The position numbers were made by a program, and so were the translations under genes. From assembly GCA_025453975.1 (NCBI GenBank), contig JALOPI010000016.1, positions 1 through 63,923 on the forward strand: a stretch of 63,923 bases of DNA, in the 5' to 3' direction. Positions 1-11,296 of the stretch are shown piece after piece (positions within the stretch are counted from its first letter, which is position 1; the number at the start of each line of letters is the position of its first letter). Under the pieces are notes generated by a model that was not told where the DNA came from, made no database searches, and was given only the letters and a program-made list of their open reading frames with translations. Source of the DNA: Syntrophobacteraceae bacterium (GTDB lineage Bacteria; Desulfobacterota; Syntrophobacteria; Syntrophobacterales; Syntrophobacteraceae).

Positions 1-705
1 CCACGAAAAATGCCGGCCGATTTCGTCCGGCTTGTGGGCGTCCGAGCCCGCAAGGACTGCCAGGCGATCCATCGCTTTCTTGAGTGATGGATCGACATCG
101 TCATAGGCACCAGGATCGCAGAGCTCCGCGGCAAAGATGCAGCGTAAGCTTTTTTCGAGATCAGGAGTCAGAGAGATTGCGTGCTCCAGCAGACCCTGGC
201 GCCCGTCGATGTGGGCGGGAATGGCAATCCCACCGGCATTTTGAATTTCTTTGACTGTTGCAGTGAACGAGGTGGTTGTGGAGGTAGTCCTGTCGTCGCC
301 ATGCCCCGATGTGATGCCACAGGCCCCGAGAACACCCGTAACCTTGCTTCCATCGTGTTTTTCGGGATCAAACACGGCCAATAAATGAACTCGACCAGTA
401 CTGTCAGAGATGGTGATTTCCGTACCAGGGAAAACGACCAATGGCCTGAACCATTTCGGCCTTGGGCTCGCCTCACTCAACTGTTCGTACGCCTGCTTCA
501 GCCGGTCAATCCAGGCACCGGAATTGTGGTCCGCCACAACGACACAATCCAGGCCAGCCTGCATCGCTTTCCGGAGCCAGAGCTCTTCCGAGGTGGTCTG
601 CCGGATGCCCTCATCGCCTCGGCCATAGTCATGGGAGGCCGGCGAGTGAACATGGAAATCAAACTTCCACCATTTGCTCCCGGGGTAGCTCCAATCCGTG
701 CTCAT
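1..705 (-). CDS. TrlF-like PHP-domain protein, N-terminal part (cut by window start)
   Basis: The frame is open for 235 codons from ATG at 705 to base 1 with no stop, so only the N-terminus is present. An in-frame TGA lies 24 bases upstream of the ATG, which supports this start. The opening residues (WSYPGSKWWKFDFHVHSP) match the TrlF family, in which a PHP phosphoesterase domain is followed by an SMC/AAA-like ATPase. PHP metal-ligand motifs are all present in order: HVH at residues 18-20, VVADHN near 57-62, GTEI near 100, PAHID near 164 and GSDAH near 220. A metal-dependent phosphoesterase or nuclease role is inferred from the PHP fold. The ATPase part would lie outside the window. The sequence looks AT-richer than its neighbours, which fits horizontal acquisition. 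Start and fold are firm; function is not. Confidence 0.8.
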   Translation of the reverse strand, partial: MSTDWSYPGSKWWKFDFHVHSPASHDYGRGDEGIRQTTSEELWLRKAMQAGLDCVVVADHNSGAWIDRLKQAYEQLSEASPRPKWFRPLVVFPGTEITISDSTGRVHLLAVFDPEKHDGSKVTGVLGACGITSGHGDDRTTSTTTSFTATVKEIQNAGGIAIPAHIDGRQGLLEHAISLTPDLEKSLRCIFAAELCDPGAYDDVDPSLKKAMDRLAVLAGSDAHKPDEIGRHFSW

Positions 706-938
706 TCCACTGGGCTCCCATCCTGGTCAGGACCATTTCAAAGGCTCGATTACCCAGCCAGTGTCGCGAGAAGCTTATCAAGGCAGTGATCCCGGTCTTC
801 CCCCAGGCCTGTTTGCCCCTCGGCATCCCGGCCGACCCGCGCCCCTGATCTTCCCCTCGGTCGGTTCGTGACACCGCGCGGGCGGACTTTGGCGAGGCAG
901 GGATCCATCAAGCTTGCCGCCGCCCGATGCGCGGAGGC

Positions 939-1361
939 TCACAGGAATGGAATGGGCTTGCCGGTGCGGAAGGCCAGGGCCTGGCAGGAGGCCACGAGGC
1001 GGCCGTTCTGATCGGTGACCTTGATGTCGTAGAGGGCCGTCTTCCGGGTACGGCTCACCTGGACGGCCTCGGCCCGCAGCCGCGCACCCGGCTCGGGGCT
1101 GCTCACGTAGGTCACGTTCACATTGAGAGCCACGGCGATGGTCCCATCCGTCTGGCAGACGGTCTCGAAGGCTTCATCGATGAGGGCGAAGACGGCCCCG
1201 CCGTGGGTCCGGCCGTAGATGTTGTCCATCTGCTCGGGAATGTAGGTCATCTCCACGAGGGAACGGTCTTCAGCCAGCTCCAGGAGCTCCATGCCGAGGG
1301 CCCGGGCGAAGGGCTCGGTTCTCACCGCATTCTCGATGGCTGCTTTCACCTTCGGGTCCAC
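939..1361 (-). CDS. PaaI-type hotdog-fold acyl-CoA thioesterase
   Basis: A 140-residue single-domain hotdog protein of usual family length. The signature THGGAVFALIDEAFE (about residues 52-66) carries the HGG and acidic residue typical of PaaI-like thioesterases, which hydrolyse acyl- or aryl-CoA thioesters in the cytoplasm. The C-terminal half has the expected VNVTYVSS...ARLRAEA strand pattern. The start is GTG at 1361, chosen because GGAGG lies 6-7 bases upstream. It is a lone gene, divergent from the small membrane protein at 1563. Substrate is unknown. Confidence 0.85.
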   Translation of the reverse strand: MDPKVKAAIENAVRTEPFARALGMELLELAEDRSLVEMTYIPEQMDNIYGRTHGGAVFALIDEAFETVCQTDGTIAVALNVNVTYVSSPEPGARLRAEAVQVSRTRKTALYDIKVTDQNGRLVASCQALAFRTGKPIPFL

Positions 1362-1524
1362 ACCCTCTCCTCCCGTCGCCCGTCCGTAGAGATGAGGGCT
1401 CGACCCCGGGAGATCGTTCCGTCATCTCCTCTTGCCCTTCCGGGCCGTTTTGCATCATCATGGGGATGATTCCCGGGTCGGGCACTCCATCCCCCGCGCC
1501 TTCCCACGCCACAACCCGGAGTCC

Positions 1525-1545
1525 GAAACCGGAAACCAGAAACCG
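1525..1545. repeat. Three 7-bp tandem units (GAAACCR)
   Basis: GAAACCG, GAAACCA and GAAACCG follow each other directly, ending 17 bases before the ATG of the DUF3147-type gene. No function is evident; it could be a small protein-binding array or simple-sequence drift. Confidence 0.5.
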
Positions 1546-1562
1546 GGAGCCAGAAGCCCCCC

Positions 1563-1895
1563 ATGCAGACCGCCATCAAGCTCCTGATCACCGTCGCCGT
1601 CATCACCGCGTGCACCGCCATGGGAAGGCGATACCCGTCCCTGGCCGGCCTCATCGCCACCATGCCCATCACGACGCTTCTCGTGCTCTTCTGGCTCCAT
1701 TCCGAAAGTCCCGATGACCGCGCCCGCCTGGCCGCATTCACCCAGGGCGTGGTCTGGGGCATCGTGCCCAGTGCCCTCTTTTTCATCACGGCCACCTGGT
1801 GCTTCCGCAAGGGCATCCCCTTTCCCACAACCCTCGCCCTGTCCTCGGGGATCTGGCTCGCCGGGGCCATCCTGCACCAGCTCCTCCTTCGCTGA
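1563..1895 (+). CDS. DUF3147-like small integral membrane protein
   Basis: A 110-residue protein made almost entirely of four hydrophobic segments (about residues 5-20, 28-45, 62-80 and 88-108). The segment GLIATMPITTLLVLFWL followed by a short polar loop (HSESPDD) resembles the DUF3147/GlpM-type family of inner-membrane proteins of unknown biochemical role. It stands alone between a divergent thioesterase and the convergent DUF928 gene. There is no strong Shine-Dalgarno sequence before the ATG. Family assignment is by resemblance; function is unknown. Confidence 0.7.
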   Translation: MQTAIKLLITVAVITACTAMGRRYPSLAGLIATMPITTLLVLFWLHSESPDDRARLAAFTQGVVWGIVPSALFFITATWCFRKGIPFPTTLALSSGIWLAGAILHQLLLR

Positions 1896-1961
1896 GGGGA
1901 CGGCGGCCCCAGCGGCACCGGCACATCCTTCATGGCGCGGAGGTCGGCGGGGCACCGGCCC

Positions 1962-2735
1962 TCACTGGGACATTTCGTGCCGGGCCGGCTGGCAGAGGCC
2001 CACCTGGTCCAGGAGGGTGGCCCTCACGGTCCGGAGCGTCCGGTCCCCGGGCTCCGCCTCGACAGCCTGGCCGATGGCTTCCAGGGCGTCGTACCAGAGC
2101 CCCTCCCCCGCGTACCAGGCGGCAGTCAGGAGCTTGTCCCCGCCCTGGATCCGGTCGGTCGGCAGCCTGGGTCCATCCACTCTCCGGATCATGCCCGCCG
2201 AGAACACGTCCCTCGAACGACGCTGGGGATCCACGACGACGGTGACGATCCACCGGTAGTCCTTACTGGCGGCCAGCTCCACGCCCAGCTCCGACAGGGC
2301 GATGCGCTGGATGCCCACCGTCTGGGGCGGCGGCAGCGTGGTCTCCAGGATGGTGCCTCCCGTCTGCTCCTCCCGCAGGCTGAAATCGATCCGCAGGCTG
2401 GTGGGCCGGGAGATATACCAGTAAAGATTAGGTCGGGGCTGGGTCGTGAGACCCATGTGGTCCGGAGCCAGGACCACGACCTGGGGAAGCTCCTCGGGGC
2501 CGAAGGCCCGGGTGCCGCCGCCGATGCGGTCGGCCGGAGCGCCCCGCAGGGGCGGCTTGTAGACCACCGGGGGCGCCGTCGAGGGACGGCTCGCCGTGAC
2601 GCTGGATTCTGCGGGCCTGGCGGGAGGTGGGCTCCCCCCCTGGCCGCCCTGGGCGGATACGGAGGCGGGAAGTCCCCATGCCATGACCACGAAGATCATC
2701 CCCATTGCCGCATCCGAGAGCTTGGCTCGGCTCAT
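1962..2735 (-). CDS. DUF928 domain protein, secreted
   Basis: A 257-residue protein with an N-terminal signal peptide (hydrophobic core MGMIFVVMAWGLPASVSAQ) and a Pro/Ser-rich linker. The DUF928-type core includes LTTQPRPNLYWYISRP and ends in a helical part (LLTAAWYAGEGLWYDALEAI) that resembles a TPR-like unit. The start is the second of two in-frame ATGs: AGGAGG abuts the first ATG at 2741 but sits 6 bases before the ATG at 2735. It lies directly downstream of the CHASE2 cyclase on the same strand, 86 bases after that gene's stop. DUF928 genes are often found with CHASE2 proteins, so a shared sensory role is likely. Molecular function is unknown. Confidence 0.8.
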   Translation of the reverse strand: MSRAKLSDAAMGMIFVVMAWGLPASVSAQGGQGGSPPPARPAESSVTASRPSTAPPVVYKPPLRGAPADRIGGGTRAFGPEELPQVVVLAPDHMGLTTQPRPNLYWYISRPTSLRIDFSLREEQTGGTILETTLPPPQTVGIQRIALSELGVELAASKDYRWIVTVVVDPQRRSRDVFSAGMIRRVDGPRLPTDRIQGGDKLLTAAWYAGEGLWYDALEAIGQAVEAEPGDRTLRTVRATLLDQVGLCQPARHEMSQ

Positions 2736-2821
2736 GCTCATCCTCCTGATTCATGAAGCCAGGCAGACCTGGCTGCGAGTCCACACTCCTCCCTCGTTGG
2801 GAGACTTCAACCAATACTCGG

Positions 2822-4828
2822 TCATTTAAACCCGAAAGCCCCACGGCTGCGGTCTTCACGGTCCATTGGATTGGCTCCCGGCTCCGCTCCTCCTTGCGGC
2901 AGCGCGGGCTGGAAGCCCACGACCCGGTGGATGGAAAGCTCACGGCCCTTTCCCTTGAGCTGGACCCGCCCCACGGAGTCGGTGGCAAAGGTGCCGTCCA
3001 ATCGGCAGCGGGTGGGCTCGGAAATGAGGATCCGGCAGGTGCTCTCCCCGTCAAGCGCCTTGTCGAAGCTCTCCAGGCGCGCGGCGACGTTCACCGTATC
3101 TCCGATGACCGTATACTCCAAACGATCCTCGGAGCCAATACATCCGACCATGAGGGGTCCCGTGTGGACGCCGATGCGCATCCTCATGGCCGAACGGCCC
3201 CGGGTCACCCACAGGGCGTTGAGCCGCTCCAGCTCCTCCCGCATGGCCAGGGCGCACCGCACGGCGCTTCGGGCATCCCGCGCCACCTCCTCCTCGCCGA
3301 CACGGGGGGCGGGCACGCCGAAAAGCGCCATGATGGCGTCCCCCATGTACTTGTTGACCACCCCGCCTGAATCCATCACGATGCGGGTCATGGCCGCCAT
3401 GTATTCATTGAGCCAGTCCATGAGGGTCTGTGCGTCCAGCTTCTCCGCCACGGGCGTGAACCCCGCCAGGTCGGTGAAGATCACCGTGGCGGTGATCTCC
3501 TGGGCCCGGGGCCTCCCCCCCTCCAGGTACTGCTGCCGCTGGCCCCAAAGGCTTTCGGCCACCTCGGGCGACAGGTGGCAGGAGAACATCCGCATGAGCT
3601 GTGCCCGCTCGACCTTCTCGCGATGGGCCAGCCAGGCCGTAAGCAGGGTGGCGGTGGCGGATTCGGCCATGGCCGGGGGCGCCACCGGCACCCAGATCCC
3701 CTTGACGAAAAGGAGCAGGCTCCCGCAGAACAGGGCACCCAGGGCCGCCCCGTTCCAGAGGACGAACCACCCCAGGGACCGGGCCCGCGTGCCCAGCCCG
3801 CACCCCAGGAGCCCCCAGGCGCAGATCAACAGGGCTTCCCCGGCCGCCCCGAAAAAGGAGAGACCCCGGCGGCCGGTGAGGGCCGCATCGACAAGCTGAC
3901 TCACGACACTGGCGTGGAGCTCCACCCCGGACATCATCCGGCTCCCGGTGCGATCGAGGGTCACGGGCGCCAGGAAAAGGTCCTTGGTGCTCTCGGCCCA
4001 GGACCCGATGAGCACCACCCTGCCCCGGACCAGGTCGGGAGGGAAGCTCCCGGCCAGCGCTTCCCCCAGGGAGATGGAGCTGAAGCCCGAAACGATGGAT
4101 GAAAAGTCGAGGAGAAACTGGTAGCCGCCCACGTCGGCGCCCACGTAAGGACCGTCATCGGCCTCCAGGGGCACGAAGCTCCTTCGGCCCAGCCTGAGCC
4201 ATTCCGGGCGGGCTGGGTCCGCCTCGGGGAGAATCCCCTCGTGCTGCAGGTAGAGCTGGGCCAGGAGGAGGGAGAAGGCCGGCGTGACCTCGCGGCCGTC
4301 GTCCAGGTAAAGGAGCCCGCGGCGCGCCACGCCGTCGGGGTCCGCCAGGAGGTCGTTGAAGCCCGTGAGGCCCGGATCGGTGACCATGTAGGGCGCGGGC
4401 ACCCCCGGGGAAAAACGGTCCCTGAGCTTGCGCACCGTGACGATATTCCGGTTCTGGACGAAAACCCCCTCGAGGGCCTCGCCTCCCGGCGGCACGGGGA
4501 TGTCCCGGTAAATGTCGAGCCCGATGGCTCGCGGCTCATGCTTCTGGAGATTGGAGAGCAGGCGGGCCAGGGTCCCGTCGGGCAGGGGCCAGGTCGACTG
4601 GGCCTGGATGTCGGCCTCGGAGACCGTCACCAGGAGAATCCGCGGATCCCGGTGATGGGGTGGGGCCGTGAAAGCCAGGAAGCGGTCGTGGAGCTCCAGC
4701 TCCAGGGGCTGGAGCCGGCCGGCCTGCCGCAGGCCCAGCACGGCGAGGCAGACCGCGGCACAGAGGAGGAGACCCGTCACCGCCGGAGGCAGCGCTCGAA
4801 AGAATCTTTTCCCCGTTGCACCGAACAT
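2822..4828 (-). CDS. CHASE2-domain class III adenylate/guanylate cyclase
   Basis: A 668-residue membrane sensor-cyclase. It has one N-terminal transmembrane helix (about 10-32), a large periplasmic CHASE2 domain (about 40-330, with ILLVTVSEADIQ and RAIGLDIYRD), a cluster of C-terminal membrane helices (about 340-420) and a cytoplasmic class III cyclase domain (about 448-640). Both metal-binding aspartates are present, D453 in FTDLAGFT and D497 in GDAIMALFG. The base and transition-state region EYTVIGDTVNVAARLE is intact, so cAMP (or cGMP) synthesis is expected. The start at 4828 is preferred over an upstream in-frame ATG at 4894 because GGGGGAG lies 5-6 bases before it. It is followed by the DUF928 gene, probably in one transcript. 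The CHASE2 ligand is unknown. Confidence 0.9.
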   Translation of the reverse strand: MFGATGKRFFRALPPAVTGLLLCAAVCLAVLGLRQAGRLQPLELELHDRFLAFTAPPHHRDPRILLVTVSEADIQAQSTWPLPDGTLARLLSNLQKHEPRAIGLDIYRDIPVPPGGEALEGVFVQNRNIVTVRKLRDRFSPGVPAPYMVTDPGLTGFNDLLADPDGVARRGLLYLDDGREVTPAFSLLLAQLYLQHEGILPEADPARPEWLRLGRRSFVPLEADDGPYVGADVGGYQFLLDFSSIVSGFSSISLGEALAGSFPPDLVRGRVVLIGSWAESTKDLFLAPVTLDRTGSRMMSGVELHASVVSQLVDAALTGRRGLSFFGAAGEALLICAWGLLGCGLGTRARSLGWFVLWNGAALGALFCGSLLLFVKGIWVPVAPPAMAESATATLLTAWLAHREKVERAQLMRMFSCHLSPEVAESLWGQRQQYLEGGRPRAQEITATVIFTDLAGFTPVAEKLDAQTLMDWLNEYMAAMTRIVMDSGGVVNKYMGDAIMALFGVPAPRVGEEEVARDARSAVRCALAMREELERLNALWVTRGRSAMRMRIGVHTGPLMVGCIGSEDRLEYTVIGDTVNVAARLESFDKALDGESTCRILISEPTRCRLDGTFATDSVGRVQLKGKGRELSIHRVVGFQPALPQGGAEPGANPMDREDRSRGAFGFK

Positions 4829-5293
4829 CAGGCTCCCCCTGCCCCATGGGCTCGCCCCGGAAAAGAGGCGGAGCGCCGGAAACCGCGCGCCCAATGGATC
4901 TCCCTTCCCAGGCAGGGTATTTCTACTGCACCGTCAGCCGGTCCACAACGGAAAAGCGCGTGGCCCGCGCCGGGCCCGAGGAGCGCGAGGGAGGCGGGAT
5001 GCGCATCCAGTCCATCCCCGGCCCCGTTCGGGCTTTTGCGGCGGGCCGGCGGTTGAGGACTTCCTGATTTTTTTTCCAGGCATCGGCGGTGTCCCCTCAA
5101 GTCAGTCTTCCCCGCTACCGATATCACCACGTGACTGCTCCGGGCCCCGGGGTCGAGCCTCGCTCGCCCGATGCCCGCCAGCAGCCAGCACCACCATCCC
5201 GTGAGGAGCTTCAGTCCGAAGGAAGACCAGACATAACAGGAGGGGGGGAGAGTCCTTGCCCCGGAATCATTCACCGCAAGGAAGGAGTCGACC
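4829..5293. other. Intergenic region between CHASE2 cyclase and bacteriohemerythrin
   Basis: Divergent promoter region of about 465 bases. A T-run lies near 5065. AAGGAAGGAG at about 5278-5287 is a clear ribosome binding site for the bacteriohemerythrin gene. No convincing small gene, RNA or repeat was seen. Confidence 0.5.
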
Positions 5294-5701
5294 ATGTCAT
5301 CATTCGTCTGGAACGAGAAATACCGGGTCAACGTCAAGGACCTGGATGACCAGCATCGTGTCCTCATCGGCCTCGTCGGCCAGTTGGATGACGCCATGCG
5401 GGAAGGGAAAGGCAAGCAAGCCCTGGGGCTGATCCTCGGGCAGGTGATCGCGTACACCAAGACACACTTCGCGGCGGAGGAGCGGCTCATGAAAGCCTGT
5501 GGCTACCCCGAATACCACGAGCACCGGCTCATTCATGAGAAAATGACCACGAAGGTCGTGGAGCTCGAACAGCAGTTCAAGTCAGGCCGAGCCATGCTCA
5601 CCCTGGATGTGATGAAATTCCTGACAGACTGGCTCCAGAAGCACATCCTGGGAACCGACAAGAAGTACTCCCCCTTTCTCGGCAGCCCCAGCTCGAACTG
5701 A
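5294..5701 (+). CDS. Bacteriohemerythrin
   Basis: A 135-residue four-helix protein of the expected single-domain length. The full di-iron ligand set can be placed: H21, H58, E62, H77, H81, H117 and D122 (motifs DDQHR, THFAAEE, HRLIHE and KHILGTD). This predicts reversible O2 binding, as O2 carrier, sensor or scavenger in the cytoplasm, typical of microaerobic and anaerobic bacteria. The start follows AAGGAAGGAG. It is monocistronic and convergent with the DUF3108 gene. Confidence 0.93.
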   Translation: MSSFVWNEKYRVNVKDLDDQHRVLIGLVGQLDDAMREGKGKQALGLILGQVIAYTKTHFAAEERLMKACGYPEYHEHRLIHEKMTTKVVELEQQFKSGRAMLTLDVMKFLTDWLQKHILGTDKKYSPFLGSPSSN

Positions 5702-5784
5702 TCGGGCCCCTTGCCCCTCGGGGCTGGCACCCGATCCCTGAGCCACCGGCTGGCGCGGGCCACCGTCCAGCCCGCCGGCCGGTG
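5700..5784. terminator. Hairpin-rich region between convergent genes
   Basis: Two inverted repeats follow the bacteriohemerythrin stop: GATCGGG (5700-5706) with CCCGATC (5731-5737), enclosing GCCCC/GGGGC, and CACCGGC (5744-5750) with GCCGGTG (5778-5784). They lie between convergent genes, which suits transcription stopping from both sides. No U-tract is visible, so this is not a canonical intrinsic terminator. Confidence 0.35.
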
Positions 5785-5786
5785 AT

Positions 5787-6569
5787 TCACGGGGAGCCGG
5801 GGCGCGCATCCTGGAGCTCCGCCACGAAGGAGCCGACGGCCACCTTGCTCGTCACCTTCACGGGGATCCGGGCCTCATCATCCGTCACCCAGATGCGCAG
5901 GCTGGCTTCCTGGCTCTTGCGGAACACTCCCCCCAGATCCTTGAGATCGGGCTCCAGCACAAAGGCCTGGTAGTCCCGGCCCATCACCCTCACACGCTCC
6001 CTCGCGGCAACCCGAACCCTGCCCATGACGGCTTTCCTGCCGTCGCTCACCGGCAGCTCCAGAACCTTGTGCTCTTCCAGGGGCAGGAGTCGAAAGGCGT
6101 AGAGAACCGAAAGGGGGTCGAAGGCGCCGTCCAGGACGGCGACGGGCTTCTGCTTCTTGCCGAAGTTAGAGAGCTCGGCCTGCATGCGGTCCCAGTCGAA
6201 GATCACCTCGATGTTGCGGTGGCGCTTCCCTTCCTGCTGGGTCTTGCGAAAGAGCAGAGCCCGCCTCATGGGCCGGTCCGTGTAGGATTCAAGCCGGTCT
6301 CGAACCTTGTAGAATCGATCGAAGAAGGCATTGGTCTGAACCGTCATGACGAAGCGATGGGCCTCCCGACCCTGGAATTCCCGGTCAGGCATGACCTCCA
6401 TCCAGGCCGTACCGGCCGGGATGAGCTCCCAGGAGAGGTGGTAGGTCAGCCTCTCACCGGGCCGGAAAGGAGCTTCCCCCTCCAGCGGGGCACCCACCGA
6501 AGGGGCGGCGGCACCGAGAGGAGCCAGGCAGATCGTCAGGAGCATCAGGATGAGCACTCGTCCACGCAT
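5787..6569 (-). CDS. DUF3108 domain protein, exported
   Basis: A 260-residue protein with a cleavable signal peptide (ILMLLTICLAPLGAAAP) and a DUF3108-type beta-rich body: FRPGERLTYHLSWELIPAG near the N-terminus, then RFVMTVQTNAFFDRFYKVRD and RIWVTDDEARIPVKVTSKV near the C-terminus. Proteins of this family are periplasmic or envelope-associated and uncharacterised. The start is ATG 6569. It lies 28 bases downstream of the hybrid kinase on the same strand, so the two may be co-transcribed. Confidence 0.82.
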   Translation of the reverse strand: MRGRVLILMLLTICLAPLGAAAPSVGAPLEGEAPFRPGERLTYHLSWELIPAGTAWMEVMPDREFQGREAHRFVMTVQTNAFFDRFYKVRDRLESYTDRPMRRALLFRKTQQEGKRHRNIEVIFDWDRMQAELSNFGKKQKPVAVLDGAFDPLSVLYAFRLLPLEEHKVLELPVSDGRKAVMGRVRVAARERVRVMGRDYQAFVLEPDLKDLGGVFRKSQEASLRIWVTDDEARIPVKVTSKVAVGSFVAELQDARPGSP

Positions 6570-6597
6570 GTACAGCTCCAGCCAGAATCGCGGGGCA

Positions 6598-9090
<2,493 letters not shown>

Positions 9091-9228
9091 CGACGCTGCT
9101 TTCTCACTTTTTTCGTTATCGATGCGTGGGAAAGACCATCATAAGGGCTCCGTAGAGCTCCATGGTGGCATTCACTCTCTTTTCGGCCTCGTTCCAAGGC
9201 ATCTTGACCGGTTAATCTTGCCCGTTCA

Positions 9229-10392
9229 TCATACGGACCCGGACACACCGGCACGGGGTCGGCTCAGCCAGAAAATGGCGCCGCCCAAGAGGCATCCAGC
9301 ACCAGCCATGGCGAACACCACGGGGTACCCCGACCACTCCGCCACATAGCCCAGGGCCGTCGACCCCACGAAGAGCCCCGCGTCAATGCTTCCGCTGAAT
9401 ACCGCCGTGGCCTTCCCCCGATTTCCGGGACTCTCGTCTTTCACGGCCAGGGTGTTCAGGGCTGGATAGAGGAATCCGTGCCCACATCCCATCAAAAACC
9501 CTGCCAGGACCAGGACCATCGACCCGCTCAGGTGGATCATCACACCAAGTCCCGCGCAGAGGAGCAGAAAAGCGCACGGGATGATGCGGTCCACTCCGAT
9601 GCGGTCCGACAGTCGGCCGCCGAGAAGTCGGGTCGAAACCGCGGTTCCCGAATAGGTGATGTAGTAAGATGAAAGGATGGAGATTCCCCTTTCGGTGGCA
9701 AAAGGCGGAAGGAACGTCCCCGAGGCGGCCAGACCGAACCCGAAGAGGAGAGACAGGGCCCCGACAAGGAGCAGGCGATCCCCGCGAAGCACGGCAAGAA
9801 ACGAGATGGCAGGCGACGCCGAACTGGCTCGAAAGGTTTCGGGCAGGGGCAGATGGACCAGGAAGCTCAGGAGCCCCATGACGGATGCGGTCGCGAAGAG
9901 GGCCAGGAACCCCAGATGGCTGATCATCAGCTCGCAGACAGCCGGTCCCAGGGCCATGCCGGTGAGACCGGAAATGCCGAACATCCCGATGCCTTCGCTG
10001 AAGCGCTCGGGAGGGATGATGTCCGCCGCATAGGTGAAGGCGGCGGTGAAGCAGAGGGCGATACCGGCCCCATGAGCCACGCGCACCAGCAGCAGAAAGG
10101 CATACATGTCCTTCAGAGAGCCCTCGGGAAGCAGATAGGTCAGGGGCAGGAGGGTCATGATCACCGAGCCCAGGGTGAAGCTCCGCTTGCGCCCGATGCG
10201 GTCGATCATGGAGGCGATCCACGGTCGGCAGAGAACCGAGGAGAGGGTGAAGGCTCCCATGAGGATGCCCACATCCGACGGGCTTCCGCCCCGGTCCAGG
10301 ATGAAAAGCGGAAACAGGAAAAAGCAGCTGTAGCTCGATATCGCAGCCAGGTTGGCGAAAGCCATGGCCATGAAACGGGGTGTGTAGAGCAT
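9229..10392 (-). CDS. MFS transporter
   Basis: A 387-residue protein with about 12 transmembrane helices. It has the major facilitator signature after TM2 (SMIDRIGRKRSFTLGS) and its weaker repeat in the second half (GGRLSDRIGVDRII). Length is typical of small drug- or metabolite-type MFS carriers. Several acidic and His-free helices give no clue to the substrate. The gene is divergent from the methyltransferase at 10505, sharing a 112-base intergenic region. Confidence 0.88.
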   Translation of the reverse strand: MLYTPRFMAMAFANLAAISSYSCFFLFPLFILDRGGSPSDVGILMGAFTLSSVLCRPWIASMIDRIGRKRSFTLGSVIMTLLPLTYLLPEGSLKDMYAFLLLVRVAHGAGIALCFTAAFTYAADIIPPERFSEGIGMFGISGLTGMALGPAVCELMISHLGFLALFATASVMGLLSFLVHLPLPETFRASSASPAISFLAVLRGDRLLLVGALSLLFGFGLAASGTFLPPFATERGISILSSYYITYSGTAVSTRLLGGRLSDRIGVDRIIPCAFLLLCAGLGVMIHLSGSMVLVLAGFLMGCGHGFLYPALNTLAVKDESPGNRGKATAVFSGSIDAGLFVGSTALGYVAEWSGYPVVFAMAGAGCLLGGAIFWLSRPRAGVSGSV

Positions 10393-10504
10393 TCAGAAGG
10401 GTCTCTTCCGCGTTGAGGGAAATCCATCGGTCAACAGAGGAAACCCATACCAGAGACCTCCACCACCGGCAACGCATCATTCTCGAATACCCGGGGGAGA
10501 TACC

Positions 10505-11152
10505 ATGCGATTCAACCGATCCCAGGATGATTACGCCGTCATCGCTCCATTTTTCGATGCGGCATTGGGACCCTTCATGGCGGCCATTCGGCGAGGGGTA
10601 CGCCGAAAGCTGGGGGAGACGGGCGTCCGGGACGTCCTGGATATCTGCTGTGGTACGGGCCACCAGGCCCGCCTGTTGGGCGCCGCGGTAGATCGGGTGG
10701 TCGGAATCGATCGATCCGCCGCCATGATCGCGGTGGCCTCGAGGAAGACCCGCGGCTTCCCTCCCTTCCTCCGGGGAGACGCGCGGAATCTTCCCTTTGG
10801 AGACGGGTCCTTCGACGCCGCCCTGCTTTCCTTCGCCCTCCACGAAAACGATCCGAGCTGCTGGCATCCGATGATCCGGGAGGCCCTGCGCATCCTCCGA
10901 CCCCGGGGACGACTCCTCGTCGTGGATTATCTCGCTCCCCCCCTGAAGCGAAAAGGGATCGCCTCACTCATGGTGAACGGCGTGGAATGGCTGGCGGGTG
11001 AGAGGCACCACCAGAGCTTCAATAAGTTCCTGGAGGCCGGCGGCGTGACCACCATTCTGGGAGGGCATCCGTTGAAGATCGTGAGCGTGGAGCCGATTTT
11101 CGCCGGCACGGTGGGAATGGTGACGAGCGAAAAGAAGGTCCTCGCACGGTGA
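10505..11152 (+). CDS. Class I SAM-dependent methyltransferase
   Basis: A 215-residue protein with the Rossmann-type SAM-binding motifs: motif I VLDICCGTGHQARLL (about 43-57), the acidic motif II VVGIDRS, motif III GDARNLPFGDGSFDAALL and motif IV LRPRGRLLVVDYL. It resembles the UbiE/small-molecule group, but the substrate cannot be told. The start ATG has GGGGGAG about 5 bases upstream. The C-terminal part (HHQSFNKFLEAGGVTTIL) would cap the active site. Confidence 0.87.
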   Translation: MRFNRSQDDYAVIAPFFDAALGPFMAAIRRGVRRKLGETGVRDVLDICCGTGHQARLLGAAVDRVVGIDRSAAMIAVASRKTRGFPPFLRGDARNLPFGDGSFDAALLSFALHENDPSCWHPMIREALRILRPRGRLLVVDYLAPPLKRKGIASLMVNGVEWLAGERHHQSFNKFLEAGGVTTILGGHPLKIVSVEPIFAGTVGMVTSEKKVLAR

Positions 11153-11296
11153 GCACGGGGGAAGTGTCCGGTACCGCGGTCTTTCCCCCATGCCCTGCCC
11201 GGACTCATTTATGGGACGGGCAGCCGAAGTCCGGAGTGCCAAAGCCATGAGCTCCTGGCTCCCCGCCCCAAAGCGTGCAGTCCTCATGGCCCGGCC

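Noticed and set aside
659-874. 71-residue open frame ahead of the TrlF-like gene
   Set aside because: It overlaps the start of the TrlF-like gene in another frame and has no recognisable features.
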